64,000 nt of DNA from Neobacillus sp. PS3-34 (GTDB lineage Bacteria > Bacillota > Bacilli > Bacillales > Cytobacillaceae). Below, piece after piece: positions 49,133-58,471 of the stretch. A program made the translations under genes and the position numbers. The notes beneath the pieces are model-generated. The model was given only the letters and a program-made list of their open reading frames with translations, was not told the DNA's origin and ran no database searches. The stretch covers positions 3,337,001 through 3,401,000 of the forward strand of contig NZ_CP133267.1 in assembly GCF_030915465.1 (NCBI RefSeq), read 5' to 3'. How positions within the stretch are numbered: the stretch's first letter is position 1; every line of letters begins with the position of its first letter.

Positions 49133-49336
49133 ATGGCAAACAACAGCTCAAATCAACTTGTAGTACCTGGTGTACAACAAGCTCTTGACCAAATGAAATA
49201 TGAAATCGCAACTGAGTTCGGTGTTCAACTTGGTGCTGATACAACTTCACGTGCTAACGGTTCTGTTGGTGGTGAAATCACTAAGCGTCTAGTTCAAATG
49301 GCTGAACAGCAATTAGGCGGCGGATTTTCCCGATAA
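49133..49336 (+). CDS. sspA: Alpha/beta-type small acid-soluble spore protein
   Basis: A 67-residue SASP that coats and protects spore [31 protein letters not shown] contains the GPR protease cleavage region (EIATEFG), and [20 protein letters not shown] is the second DNA-binding segment. The ribosome binding site AAAGGAGGTG is near perfect, fitting very high expression in the forespore. Monocistronic, with its own terminator. Confidence 0.96.
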   Translation: MANNSSNQLVVPGVQQALDQMKYEIATEFGVQLGADTTSRANGSVGGEITKRLVQMAEQQLGGGFSR

Positions 49337-49355
49337 TAAAATATAATATGGCTAC

Positions 49356-49390
49356 AGGGAGCGGGTTCACACCCGCTCTCTTTATTTTTG
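49356..49390 (+). terminator. Terminator after sspA
   Basis: GGGAGCGGG pairs with CCCGCTCTC around TTCACA, then TTTATTTTT. Confidence 0.9.
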
Positions 49391-49466
49391 TCTTTATCTG
49401 TTTAATAATTTTAAATTGTGAAATAATTTTGTATAATAATGATAAGACATTTTCGGGAGGGATAAA

Positions 49467-51053
49467 ATGAAACGGGAAGATCTGATTGCACCTGAAAACT
49501 ACAATCTGGTTACTGAAGTAGAGCAATTTGCGGCGAGTTCTGAGCGGGTTGCGTTAAAATGGGAAAATGAAGCTGGAGAGAAAGACGAAATTACATATGA
49601 GCAATTAATCAAAAAAGTAAACCAAGCAGGAAACGTATTCAGGGATAAGGGGCTGCAAAAGGGGGATGTAGTCCTTGTGATGGCACCAAGGCTTATTGAG
49701 GCATATATGGTCTATCTGGCGGCTTTAAAAGCAGGTCTTGTTGTCATTCCTAGTTCTGAAATGCTTAGGGAAAAGGATATTCAATACCGCATTACCCATG
49801 GGGATGTTAAAGGCATCATCTGCTATTATCCGTACGTCAATCAGTTTGGAAGTATTATTCAGCAAAATGACCTTGTCGCCTTCTCAATCGGAAAGCAGGA
49901 AGAAGGTTGGATTTTCCTGGATGAGGAAATGAAAGCGGCTTCAGAATTATTTGAGTTTGCTGACACTAAAAGAGATGACATGGCATTCTTATCTTATACA
50001 TCGGGAACAACAGGCAATCCAAAAGGCGTTGTCCATACGCATGGATGGGCGTTCGCGCATTTAAGGACTGCCGCAAAAAATTGGCTCGGTATTGAAGATG
50101 CTGATACGGTCTGGGCAACTGCCTGCCCTGGCTGGCAAAAGTGGATATGGAGCCCTTTCTTATCCGTTCTTGGCTCAGGTGCGACAGGTTTTGTTTACCA
50201 CGGAAAATTTGAACCAGGAACCTACTTGAAGCTCCTGGAAACATACGATATTAATGTTTTATGCTGTACCCCAACAGAATACAGACTGATGGCAAAAGCT
50301 GATAATATTCATGAATTTAAGCTTCCTCATCTTCATAGTGCTGTTTCAGCTGGTGAACCATTAAATCGCGAAGTAATTGAAACCTTCAAAAAGCATTTTA
50401 ACGTGGAAGTCCGTGATGGTTATGGGCAGACAGAAAATACATTGCTTGTCGGTGTATCAAAAGGAATGGAGCTGCGACCGGGTTCTATGGGTCAGCCTAC
50501 ACCTGGAAACAGGGTTGAGATTGTCAATGAGAACGGCGAGATCTGTTCAGTCGGTGAAGTTGGGGATATTGCTGTCCACTTTGAAACACCTGCACTTTTT
50601 AAAAATTACTATAAAGATCCAGAGCGTACCGCCATGCAGTTCAGAGGTGATTATTACATCACCGGTGATAAGGCGAAAAAGGACGAAGACGGGTATTTCT
50701 GGTTCGAAGGGCGCGGCGATGATATTATTATCAGCTCTGGGTATACCATCGGTCCATTTGAGGTAGAGGATGCACTCGTAAAACACCCGTATGTTAAAGA
50801 ATGTGCAGTCGTCGCGAGCCCTGATGAAATAAGAGGGCATATCGTAAAGGCGTTTGTAGTATTAAGGGAAGAAGTAGACCCGAATGACCCTGAGTTAATT
50901 AAAAAGCTTCAGGATCATGTGAAAGAATTGACTGCTCCATACAAATATCCAAGGAAAATTGAGTTCCTGGCTGACTTGCCAAAGACAACATCCGGGAAAA
51001 TTCGCCGGATTGAACTTAGGCAAAAAGAAGCACAATCTGCAAATAATGCTTAA
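49467..51053 (+). CDS. ytcI: Acyl-CoA synthetase YtcI/MbcS-like
   Basis: AMP-forming acyl-CoA ligase of 528 residues. LSYTSGTTGNPKGVVHTH is the P-loop, DGYGQTENTLLVG the A5 motif, SSGYTIGPFEVEDAL the hinge and LPKTTSGKIRR the catalytic lysine. Medium-chain or branched-chain fatty acids are more likely than acetate, given the similarity to MbcS-type enzymes. A GGGAGGG site precedes the ATG. It is the second acyl-CoA ligase in the window and has no frame break. Confidence 0.88.
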   Translation: MKREDLIAPENYNLVTEVEQFAASSERVALKWENEAGEKDEITYEQLIKKVNQAGNVFRDKGLQKGDVVLVMAPRLIEAYMVYLAALKAGLVVIPSSEMLREKDIQYRITHGDVKGIICYYPYVNQFGSIIQQNDLVAFSIGKQEEGWIFLDEEMKAASELFEFADTKRDDMAFLSYTSGTTGNPKGVVHTHGWAFAHLRTAAKNWLGIEDADTVWATACPGWQKWIWSPFLSVLGSGATGFVYHGKFEPGTYLKLLETYDINVLCCTPTEYRLMAKADNIHEFKLPHLHSAVSAGEPLNREVIETFKKHFNVEVRDGYGQTENTLLVGVSKGMELRPGSMGQPTPGNRVEIVNENGEICSVGEVGDIAVHFETPALFKNYYKDPERTAMQFRGDYYITGDKAKKDEDGYFWFEGRGDDIIISSGYTIGPFEVEDALVKHPYVKECAVVASPDEIRGHIVKAFVVLREEVDPNDPELIKKLQDHVKELTAPYKYPRKIEFLADLPKTTSGKIRRIELRQKEAQSANNA

Positions 51054-51067
51054 TTGTTTGTATTATT

Positions 51068-51098
51068 GAAGCAGGCGGATCCTCCGTCTGCTTTTTAA
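51068..51098 (+). terminator. Terminator after ytcI
   Basis: AAGCAGGCGGA pairs with TCCGTCTGCTT, then TTTAAAA. Confidence 0.85.
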
Positions 51099-51131
51099 AA
51101 TGGATAAAACAAGATGCAAGGAGAGAGAACG

Positions 51132-52731
51132 ATGGGGAAATTATGGTTTGGGGGGACGATTTATACCCTTCAGAAAGAAGGCGAGACTGTTAACGCAGTC
51201 TATACAGAAAATGGGAAAATTATTAAAATAGGTGAATCCAGTATATTAGAAAGCCAGTATCGTGACTCGATAGTTGAGTGTATAGATCTAAAAGGAAAAG
51301 TGATGTATCCAGGTTTTGTTGATAGTCATATGCATTTAATCGGCCATGGAGAAAAGCTGATCAGGCTTGACCTATCTGACCTTACTTCAAAAGAAGCGGT
51401 ATTAAATTCAGTAAAAAGGCATGCAGAACATATAAAAGCAGGTGAATGGCTGATTGGCGAAGGATGGAATGAAAACCTATGGGAAAAGCCTGAAATTATT
51501 CATTGCGATGAACTGGATCACATTATACCTGAACATCCCGTCATTTTAAAAAGAACCTGCCGACATGCCATGGTAGCCAATTCTCTCGCATTGGAACTCG
51601 CGTACATTACGGCTCAGACAGATTGCCCGTCTGGAGGGGTCATCGATAAGGATGATAAAGGAAGTCTTACAGGACTGTTAAAGGACAATGCACAGGATTT
51701 GCTGTTGGCAGCTGTGCCGGAGGTTTCCGAACAATACTTAGCAAGAGCTGCAGCTGCTGCTATCAAGGATTTATACAAGCTCGGTGTTACAGGCTCCCAT
51801 ACTGAGGATTTAAATTATTATGGCGGTTTTAAGAGAACCTATCAGACGTTCAAAAAAGTGATTGAGGAAGATGGCTTAAAATTCAGGGCACATCTTTTGG
51901 TACACCACGAGGTAATTGACGATTTAGTTGATGCCGGTGAGGGATATTTATCAGGAAATGAATGGATTGAATTTGGCTCAATGAAATTTTTTGCAGATGG
52001 GGCACTTGGCGGGAGAACAGCATTATTAAGCCATCCTTATCATGACGACCCTGAGACTGAAGGTATGGCGATTTTTTCACAGGATCAGCTGAACGGGCTA
52101 GTGAAGAAGGCTCGTGAATTGGGATTGCCAGTGGCAATCCATGCGATCGGAGACAGGCCTTTGAAATGGTGCTAAATGCGATCGAGAAGCACCCCCTTAT
52201 AGGCGGAGGCAGGGATCGGCTGATCCACGCGCAAATTTTAAGAAAGGAACTGATTGAAAGGACAAAGAAATTACCTGCCATTCTCGATATTCAACCAAGA
52301 TTCCTGGCGTCTGATTATCCGTGGGTGATTGACAGGGTAGGCCTGATCATATGGAATTTTGTTATGCATGGAAAACACTTTTAAATGAAGGCCTCCATTG
52401 TGCTGGTGGGTCTGATGCCCCGATAGAACCGGCAGATCCATTGCTCGGAATACATGCCGCGGTTACACGTACAAATCTCGATGATTTGGAAGGAACCGTT
52501 TATCAGCCTGAACAGGCTCTGTCTGTTTATGAAGCTATTTCTCTATTTACAAAAGGCAGCGCATATGCGGCTTCACATGAAAATGACCGAGGAATGATAA
52601 AGGAAGGGTTCCTTGCGGATTTTACTATTTTGGACCGGGACCTGTTTGAAATGCCAAAGGCGGAAATTGCCCAGGCACGGGCCGAAATGACCGTTATTGG
52701 CGGAGACATTGTATATAACAGGGAGTCCTAA
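51132..52731 (+). CDS. ytcJ: YtcJ-family metal-dependent amidohydrolase (two frame breaks)
   Basis: Amidohydrolase 3 family protein, repaired length 533 residues (B. subtilis YtcJ about 529). Metal motifs are FVDSHMHLIGHG, LVHHEV, AIHAIGD and HCAGGSDAPIEPADPL; the C-terminal strand region (ADFTILDRDLFEMP) closes the gene. Substrate unknown; relatives act on N-substituted formamides. ATG 51132 follows AAGGAGAGA; the ATG at 51114 overlaps it. Both breaks are at GGCC: 52156-52159 should read GGGCC, restoring RAFEMVLNAI, and 52340-52343 should read GGCCC, restoring GPDHMEFCYAWKT. Confidence 0.88.
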
Positions 52732-52807
52732 AACAAAAACATTGGCAGCTCCTTCTGTTTCGATTTATAATTATTTCGAAACTAGAAAGAATAGGGGCTC
52801 GAAAGAT

Positions 52808-53722
52808 ATGAAAAAAAATGAAGTACAGCAGGGAGCCGCTTTTGCAGGATTTTCTTATTTGCTATGGGGTCTCCTTCCGATCTATTGGAAGTTATTGCGC
52901 CATGTAAATTCAGAGGAAATACTGGCAAACCGTGTATTTTGGTCGTTCGTGTTTATGGTTATTGTTCTTTTAATGACTAATAAATGGAAGGGTTTTATCC
53001 AAACACTAAAAGGCTTATCCGGAAATAAAAAACAGATGTATGCGTTGATGATAGCCTCCATTTTAATCAGCATTAATTGGTTTATATATATATGGGCTGT
53101 AAACAGCAATCAAATGATTGAAGCAAGCCTTGGATATTATATCAATCCACTAGTAAGTGTAGTGCTCGGTATGTTTGTTTTAAAGGAAAAACTCTCACCA
53201 ATCCAGTACTTGTCTTTTTTCCTTGCATTAATAGGAGTATTGATTATATCCCTGTCATATGGAAGGATTCCATGGATTGCGTTTGCCTTGGCTTTATCAT
53301 TCGGATTATACGGTCTGGCTAAGAAATTAATAAAAGTGGAGTCGGCCATTGGATTGACACTTGAAACTATGGCAGTGATGCCTTTGTCTGCTATTTATCT
53401 GGTATTCTTGTTTTTGAAAGGAACTAACTCTTTCTTAACGGCAGGAGCAGGTACTGATTTGCTTTTGATTGGTGCAGGTGCAGCAACAGCGGTTCCGCTG
53501 CTTTATTTTGCTAAAGGAGCACAAAAGATTCCTTTATCAATGCTTGGCTTTCTGCAGTATATCGCTCCTACGTTAACGCTAATTTTAGGAATCTTTGTTT
53601 ACGGTGAACATTTTTCCAAACTTGAATTATTAGCATTTATCTTTATTTGGTCAGCATTGACAGTCTATTCCCTATCCAGAACCAAGCTTTTTACAGAGAA
53701 GAGTAAGAGGGCTCGCGCGTAA
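52808..53722 (+). CDS. rarD: EamA-family transporter RarD
   Basis: Integral membrane permease of 304 residues with about ten transmembrane helices and the duplicated EamA (DMT) fold. FSYLLWGLLPIYWKLLRHVNSEEILANRVFWSF is typical of RarD. Start ATG 52808 is chosen because homologues begin close to KKNEVQQGAAF; upstream residues belong to the ytcJ-overlapping region. Only a weak GGGG is seen as ribosome binding site. Substrate unknown. Not in this position in B. subtilis as far as I recall. Confidence 0.85.
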   Translation: MKKNEVQQGAAFAGFSYLLWGLLPIYWKLLRHVNSEEILANRVFWSFVFMVIVLLMTNKWKGFIQTLKGLSGNKKQMYALMIASILISINWFIYIWAVNSNQMIEASLGYYINPLVSVVLGMFVLKEKLSPIQYLSFFLALIGVLIISLSYGRIPWIAFALALSFGLYGLAKKLIKVESAIGLTLETMAVMPLSAIYLVFLFLKGTNSFLTAGAGTDLLLIGAGAATAVPLLYFAKGAQKIPLSMLGFLQYIAPTLTLILGIFVYGEHFSKLELLAFIFIWSALTVYSLSRTKLFTEKSKRARA

Positions 53723-53726
53723 TAGA

Positions 53727-53765
53727 AAAAAATCCTTATCCCATTTCGGGATAAGGATTTTTTTC
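53727..53765. terminator. Bidirectional terminator between rarD and NAD kinase
   Basis: AAAAATCCTTATCCC pairs with GGGATAAGGATTTTT around ATTTC. Confidence 0.9.
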
Positions 53766-53774
53766 TGTGAAACT

Positions 53775-54575
53775 CTATAAAAAGGTTCTTTTTACTTTTT
53801 CCCAGAAGGAGTTATCTTTTAATTTTATCGTTTTGATACGCTTCTCGCTTAGTTTAATTTCTATTTTTTCAACATGGCGGATACTTAAGGCCTCATTATC
53901 CATACCCATTGTGGGATGGTCGTTCCCATCAGCCGCAATCTTTAAGGTCAGGCTGCGATCGCCGCTCAAAATGAAAGATGCACCCAGTGTGCGGTACCTA
54001 TTATTGTTGACGGAAGCGAGTTCACTCACCTGCATGCATGGAAGCAGCGGATCGACAATCGAACCGTTTACCGATTTGTTGTATGCGGTGCTCCCCGTTG
54101 GTGTTGCTACAATTAGCCCATCTCCACGGAAGGTTTCGAAGTGAAGCTGGTCAATAAACACATCCATCACCAGCGTCTTAATGATCGCCGAACGGATGCT
54201 GAATTCATTGAGACAGTGGAATGTACTTTGGCCGTCTACTGTTACTTCAATAGCAGGATAACGGCGAACTTCAATTTGCTCATTATTAGTAGCTTCTATC
54301 ATTTTGGAGGTGTCTTCAATTTTGAAGTCACAATACATGCTCAGGCTTCTATTCGTAGAGATTCCAGCATATAAGCAATCTTCCCTGAAACCGGTCTTTC
54401 TGACTGCCTGAAGGAAAGTTCCATCGCCTCCGATGCTTGCAATAATGTTTGCCTTTGCTGGATCCTGGACCAGCGTAAATCCGTATCTTTCAGCCAGTTC
54501 ATACAGAGTGGCAGCCTTTGCGAGCATGTCCGCATCCCGTTTGTGATAAAAATATAAATTTCGGCGATTTGACAT
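53775..54575 (-). CDS. ppnKB: NAD kinase 2 (YtdI/PpnKB)
   Basis: Phosphorylates NAD to NADP. The 266-residue product has SIGGDGTFLQAVRKT (GGDG motif), LNEFSIRSA (NE/D motif), RGDGLIVATPTGSTAYNKS and ASFILSGDRSL. ATG 54575 follows AGGAGG with normal spacing; the ORF start at 54593 overlaps it. In B. subtilis YtdI is the second, stress-induced NAD kinase. Transcribed away from sppA. Confidence 0.92.
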   Translation of the reverse strand: MSNRRNLYFYHKRDADMLAKAATLYELAERYGFTLVQDPAKANIIASIGGDGTFLQAVRKTGFREDCLYAGISTNRSLSMYCDFKIEDTSKMIEATNNEQIEVRRYPAIEVTVDGQSTFHCLNEFSIRSAIIKTLVMDVFIDQLHFETFRGDGLIVATPTGSTAYNKSVNGSIVDPLLPCMQVSELASVNNNRYRTLGASFILSGDRSLTLKIAADGNDHPTMGMDNEALSIRHVEKIEIKLSEKRIKTIKLKDNSFWEKVKRTFL

Positions 54576-54732
54576 TAAAATTCCTCCTGTCAAAAAATGA
54601 GATAATTGTTTTTTTACTCAACCTAATATTTATTTTTTAAAAATAGTGATACTGATTTTAGTTTAGCATGTTTTTATAACATTTTGAATTCATGCGTTTA
54701 CATGGACAGGACAAAATATAGGAGGCATACAT

Positions 54733-55743
54733 ATGAACGGTAAGAGATGGGCAGCCCTTGGAATTGCTGCCGGATTATTTTTGGTGTCTATTTTAATGAA
54801 TTTTTTATCCGTTTTCGCATTTAAAGGGGCTGAAAATGATTTCAGCAGCATTTTTGATGCTGCTGAAGCCCCTTTTACAGAGGAAGTTGTTAAGGATGGA
54901 AGTGCAACAAAGAAAATTGCCATTCTTGAGGTGGATGGAGTTATTCAGGACACTGGGGAAGCAGAATCCTTTTTTCAAAATGGCGGATATAACCACAAGT
55001 CATTTATGGAAAAGTTAAACTATGTAAAAGATGATGACAGCGTTAAAGGGATAATTTTAAGAGTTAATTCTCCCGGCGGCGGAGTGGTTGAAAGTGCTGA
55101 AATACATAACAAAATTGAAGAGATTCAAAAGGACACGAAGAAGCCCGTATATGTTTCGATGGGATCGATGACTGCATCAGGCGGCTATTACATCTCCACA
55201 CCTGCCGATAAAATATATGCGAGTCCTGAAACGTTAACCGGCTCGTTAGGGGTAATTATGGAGGGAATTAATTACGAAGGACTTGCAAAGAAGTACGGAG
55301 TAGATTTCGTTACGATTAAGAGCGGGCAGTATAAGGATATTATGAGCCCTACACGAAAGATGACTGAGGGAGAAAGAAAAATTTTACAAAATATGATCAA
55401 TAATTCATACGAAGGATTTGTGAGGGTGATTTCCAAAGGGCGCCACATATCTGTAGATCAAGTTAAAAAAATTGCAGATGGGCGAATTTACGATGGACGC
55501 CAGGCGAAGGAATTACACCTGATTGATGATTTTGGATATCTAGATGATGTTATCAGGGTGATGAAAAAAAATGAAGATTTAAAAGGTGCCCAAGTGGTAC
55601 GCTACACTGAAAATATGGGTTTAGGTTCATTGTTCAACATGAGTGCCCACAAAATGTTGGGGGATAATCTTGAAATGTCTGGATTGGTAAAGATTCTTTC
55701 CAAGCCGGACTCCCCGCGCTTAATGTATTTATACGCACAATAA
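54733..55743 (+). CDS. sppA: Signal peptide peptidase SppA
   Basis: Membrane-anchored serine protease that degrades cleaved signal peptides. Residues about 6-27 are one membrane helix. The S49 core shows RVNSPGGGVVESAEI, GSMTASGGYYIS with the catalytic serine, and YKDIMSPTRKMTEGER with the lysine region. It has 336 residues, as B. subtilis YteI (335). GGAGG precedes the ATG. yteJ follows after 14 bases. Confidence 0.94.
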   Translation: MNGKRWAALGIAAGLFLVSILMNFLSVFAFKGAENDFSSIFDAAEAPFTEEVVKDGSATKKIAILEVDGVIQDTGEAESFFQNGGYNHKSFMEKLNYVKDDDSVKGIILRVNSPGGGVVESAEIHNKIEEIQKDTKKPVYVSMGSMTASGGYYISTPADKIYASPETLTGSLGVIMEGINYEGLAKKYGVDFVTIKSGQYKDIMSPTRKMTEGERKILQNMINNSYEGFVRVISKGRHISVDQVKKIADGRIYDGRQAKELHLIDDFGYLDDVIRVMKKNEDLKGAQVVRYTENMGLGSLFNMSAHKMLGDNLEMSGLVKILSKPDSPRLMYLYAQ

Positions 55744-55757
55744 GGGAGGGAACATGG

Positions 55758-56275
55758 ATGGAAACAAATGAATTTGACGACCAGCAACAACATACTCTAA
55801 ACCCTGGTGATGTAAATCGGAAACCTTTTGTACCAGACACTGGGAGAAGGAAAGCGGATATGTCTGTACGCTATGCAGGGTTTTGGATGAGGTTTTGGCC
55901 TATATTCTCGATTTAATCGTGATAGGAAGTATAGAACGAATCATCATTAACCCCTTATTTCGCGGGTTTGATATATCTCTTGTTGATTCCAATTTATTTG
56001 CCCCGATTTCAATCTCATCGGCGGTTGTTTTTTATTTGTATTTCGTGCTGATGACCAAGTTTTTTAGGCAGACGCTGGGAAAGATGGTGTTTGGCCTGAA
56101 AGTGGTTGAATTAGAAAAGGAGAATTTATCATGGGGGACGGTGCTGCTAAGAGAGTGGATTGGCCGTTTCATCTCCACAACTATTATTATCGGATATGCC
56201 ATTGTTGCATTTCTGCCGAAAAAACAAGGCTTGCACGACCTTTTCGTGGACACATCCGTAGTGCATGTCGAATAA
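55758..56275 (+). CDS. yteJ: YteJ-like RDD-domain membrane protein (one frame break)
   Basis: RDD family membrane protein, repaired length 172 residues, with a polar 35-residue N-terminal tail and about three membrane helices (YAGFWMRFWAYILDLIVIG; AVVFYLYFVLM; FISTTIIIGYAIVAF). The start is ATG 55758, with GGGAGGG at 55744-55750; the ATG at 55754 is in another frame and stops after five codons. The frame breaks at GGCC 55897-55900, which should read GGGCC. It is in the sppA operon; in B. subtilis sppA-yteJ protects against lantibiotics. Confidence 0.87.
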
Positions 56276-56286
56276 GAGGAATCATT

Positions 56287-56322
56287 ACCTGCCAACATAT
56301 CGTTGGCAGGTTTAATTTTTTT
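56287..56322 (+). terminator. Terminator after yteJ
   Basis: CTGCCAAC pairs with GTTGGCAG around ATATC, then a T-rich run. Confidence 0.85.
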
Positions 56323-56364
56323 CTTTTTTGCCGATACTGACAGGCTGAAAGGTCGTGAACGAAA

Positions 56365-57060
56365 TTGAAATGGCTGCTTCTTGCCCTGTTGATTCTTTTG
56401 TTCCTGCTATTTATCATTCTTTTTACGAAAATCACTATATTTATAAATTATTATCATCACAAGGATAACGATGATTTAAAAGTAGAATTCAGAGCCTTGT
56501 TTGGTTTGATTAAGTATAAAATCAATGTTCCCTTGATAAAAATTGACGATAACTCTCCTACTATCGTTCTTAAAGAAACAACTCAGAAAAGTAATAACAG
56601 CGAAAATGAGAAGAAGGATAGGAAACAGTTTTCAGCGGAGGATTTGCTTGACAGCATCCGGGATACAAAAGAGCTCTTAGAGCATGTTTTTAAGTTGCAT
56701 AAAATTGTCAAAGCATTTTTAGGAAAAGTTTCGATTAAACAGTTTGAATGGAGAACAATATTTGGTATCGGAGATGCTGCTTACACCGGAATGCTCACAG
56801 GTGCATTTTGGGCAATAAAAGGCAGTATAGTCGGGTTGATAAGCCATTATATGAAAATGAAACAAATGCCCCAACTGGCTGTTATCCCTCATTTTCAGCA
56901 AACGGTCTCACAAACCCAATTAAAATGTATTTTTCAGTTTCGAATCGGGCATGCTATTTTAGCAGGAATGAAACTGATTAAGTTCTGGAGAGGCGGACGG
57001 CCCCGTTTTAGGACAAAGCCATTATCTGTCTTGTCCGGCGATAATTCAAAATCCGTTTAG
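56365..57060 (+). CDS. ytfI: YtfI-like DUF2953 protein
   Basis: A 231-residue protein with one N-terminal membrane helix (LLLALLILLFLLFIILF) and a DUF2953 domain (WRTIFGIGDAAYTGMLTGAFWAIKGSIVG near residues 130-160). It starts at TTG 56365; an AAAGG lies upstream. It precedes gerW by 17 bases, as ytfI-ytfJ in B. subtilis, where the pair is expressed in the forespore. Role unknown beyond that. Confidence 0.8.
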   Translation: MKWLLLALLILLFLLFIILFTKITIFINYYHHKDNDDLKVEFRALFGLIKYKINVPLIKIDDNSPTIVLKETTQKSNNSENEKKDRKQFSAEDLLDSIRDTKELLEHVFKLHKIVKAFLGKVSIKQFEWRTIFGIGDAAYTGMLTGAFWAIKGSIVGLISHYMKMKQMPQLAVIPHFQQTVSQTQLKCIFQFRIGHAILAGMKLIKFWRGGRPRFRTKPLSVLSGDNSKSV

Positions 57061-57077
57061 AAGAGGAGGAAGCAGTA

Positions 57078-57575
57078 ATGTCTGATCATCCAATCCAGGG
57101 ATTAATGACGACGGCGATGGAAAGTTTAAAAGAAATGATCGATGTTAATACCATCATAGGGGATCCGGTGGAAACCCCTGACGGCAGTGTCATTCTGACG
57201 GTTTCGAAGGTAGGGTTTGGATTTGCGGCCGGAGGAAGTGAGTTTACTCTAGATGGCTCATCGAAGGGCCAAAATCAAGGTCAGGGGCAAGGACAGGGTC
57301 AGGGTCAGTCCATCCACCCGTTTGGCGGAGGTAGCGGTGGCGGAGTTTCCATTACACCTATTGCCTTTTTAATTGTAAATTCACAGGGTGTAAGAATGCT
57401 TCATTTGGATGAAAGCACGCATTTATATGAGAAAATTTTAGATCTTGCTCCACAGGCAGTTGAGAAAATCCAGCAGATGTTTTCTAAAAAGGATGAAGGC
57501 AATAAAGGGCAATACACCCAGCAAAATAATCATCAGCAGCAGTCAAACTATCAAAAACATGATCTTGATTTTTAA
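57078..57575 (+). CDS. gerW: Germination protein GerW (YtfJ)
   Basis: Spore-specific protein of 165 residues of the YtfJ family, needed for normal germination in B. subtilis. MTTAMESLKEMIDVNTIIGDPVETPDGSVILTVSKVGFGFAAGGSEF is the family core. Between the core halves is a QGQGQGQGQG run (about residues 75-85), and the C-terminus is rich in Q, H and N. GAGGAGG precedes the ATG. Confidence 0.9.
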   Translation: MSDHPIQGLMTTAMESLKEMIDVNTIIGDPVETPDGSVILTVSKVGFGFAAGGSEFTLDGSSKGQNQGQGQGQGQGQSIHPFGGGSGGGVSITPIAFLIVNSQGVRMLHLDESTHLYEKILDLAPQAVEKIQQMFSKKDEGNKGQYTQQNNHQQQSNYQKHDLDF

Positions 57576-57581
57576 ATCAAA

Positions 57582-57618
57582 AGGTTAATCTTCCAGGCAA
57601 GGAGGATTAACTTTTTTA
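57582..57618 (+). terminator. Terminator after gerW
   Basis: GTTAATCTTCC pairs with GGAGGATTAAC around AGGCAA, then six T residues. Confidence 0.85.
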
Positions 57619-57697
57619 ATGCCAAGCACTAATAATTGCAAAAAAGATTCTGAAAAGATATATTAGTCCTGTACATAGAACAAAGGAGGAATTTATT

Positions 57698-58198
57698 ATG
57701 GCAAATGTAACATTTAAGGGCAATGCGGTTACTTTACTAGGAAATGAAGTGAAAGTTGGAGATAAAGCCCCTGATTTTTCTGTACTTGCTAACGATATGT
57801 CAGCAGTTACACTCGAAAACACTAAAGGACAGGTTCGTTTAATTACTTCTGTTCCTTCGATTGACACTGGAGTTTGCGACGCGGAAACACGTCGTTTTAA
57901 CGAAGAGGCTCAAAAATTGGATAACGTGAAATTTCTTACAGTAAGCGTTGACCTTCCATTTGCACAAAAACGCTGGTGTGCTGCTGCTGGTATTGAAAAT
58001 GTTCAGACATTGTCTGACCACCGTGACCTTTCTTTTGGTAAAGCGTATGGCGTGGCAATCGAAGAGTTAAGATTATTGGCTCGTGCTGTGTTTGTGGTAG
58101 ATTCCAGCGATACAGTTACATATGTTGAATATGTAAGCGAAGCAACTAATCATCCAAATTATGAAGCTGCACTAGAAGCTGTTAAACAAGCTAAATAG
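57698..58198 (+). CDS. tpx: Thiol peroxidase Tpx
   Basis: Peroxiredoxin of 166 residues that reduces peroxides with thioredoxin. The peroxidatic cysteine is in [17 protein letters not shown] near residue 60 and the resolving cysteine in [10 protein letters not shown] near residue 94. RAVFVVD follows. AAAGGAGG precedes the ATG. It has the same neighbours (gerW, ytxK) as in B. subtilis. Confidence 0.95.
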   Translation: MANVTFKGNAVTLLGNEVKVGDKAPDFSVLANDMSAVTLENTKGQVRLITSVPSIDTGVCDAETRRFNEEAQKLDNVKFLTVSVDLPFAQKRWCAAAGIENVQTLSDHRDLSFGKAYGVAIEELRLLARAVFVVDSSDTVTYVEYVSEATNHPNYEAALEAVKQAK

Positions 58199-58202
58199 AA
58201 AT

Positions 58203-58322
58203 GCGAAAGTGCCTTGGTCACCCCGGACAAGCGCTGGAGGGCCTGAAGGTGAAGTCGTTCTTTGACTTCATCGTAGGGACCGAAGCGACCTCGAGGGGGT
58301 AGGCACTGGAGCTAGACACCGG
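58203..58322 (+). repeat. Second-type hairpin repeat after tpx
   Basis: This non-coding element has outer arms GTGCCTTGGTCACCCC and GAGGGGGTAGGCAC, and inner complementary segments around GAAGTCG. Its right end, CACTGGAGCTAGAC, is the reverse complement of the CTAGCTCCAGxGC block of the composite repeats, so it may be a related element in inverted orientation. It lies between tpx and its terminator. Confidence 0.65.
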
Positions 58323-58357
58323 TACTATTTCGAAAAGATATACTTTCATATCCAAAT

Positions 58358-58386
58358 AAAAAGCTCCCTCGGGGGCTTTTTTTTGT
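58358..58386 (+). terminator. Terminator after tpx
   Basis: AAAGCTCCC pairs with GGGGGCTTT, with eight or more T residues after it. Confidence 0.85.
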
Positions 58387-58471
58387 TTAAGTAGGAAACT
58401 GTTCCATATAACTTGTTAAAGGCTTTTTTACTCGTTAAAATAGGTAGAGATATTTAGGTAGGAGGAAACAA

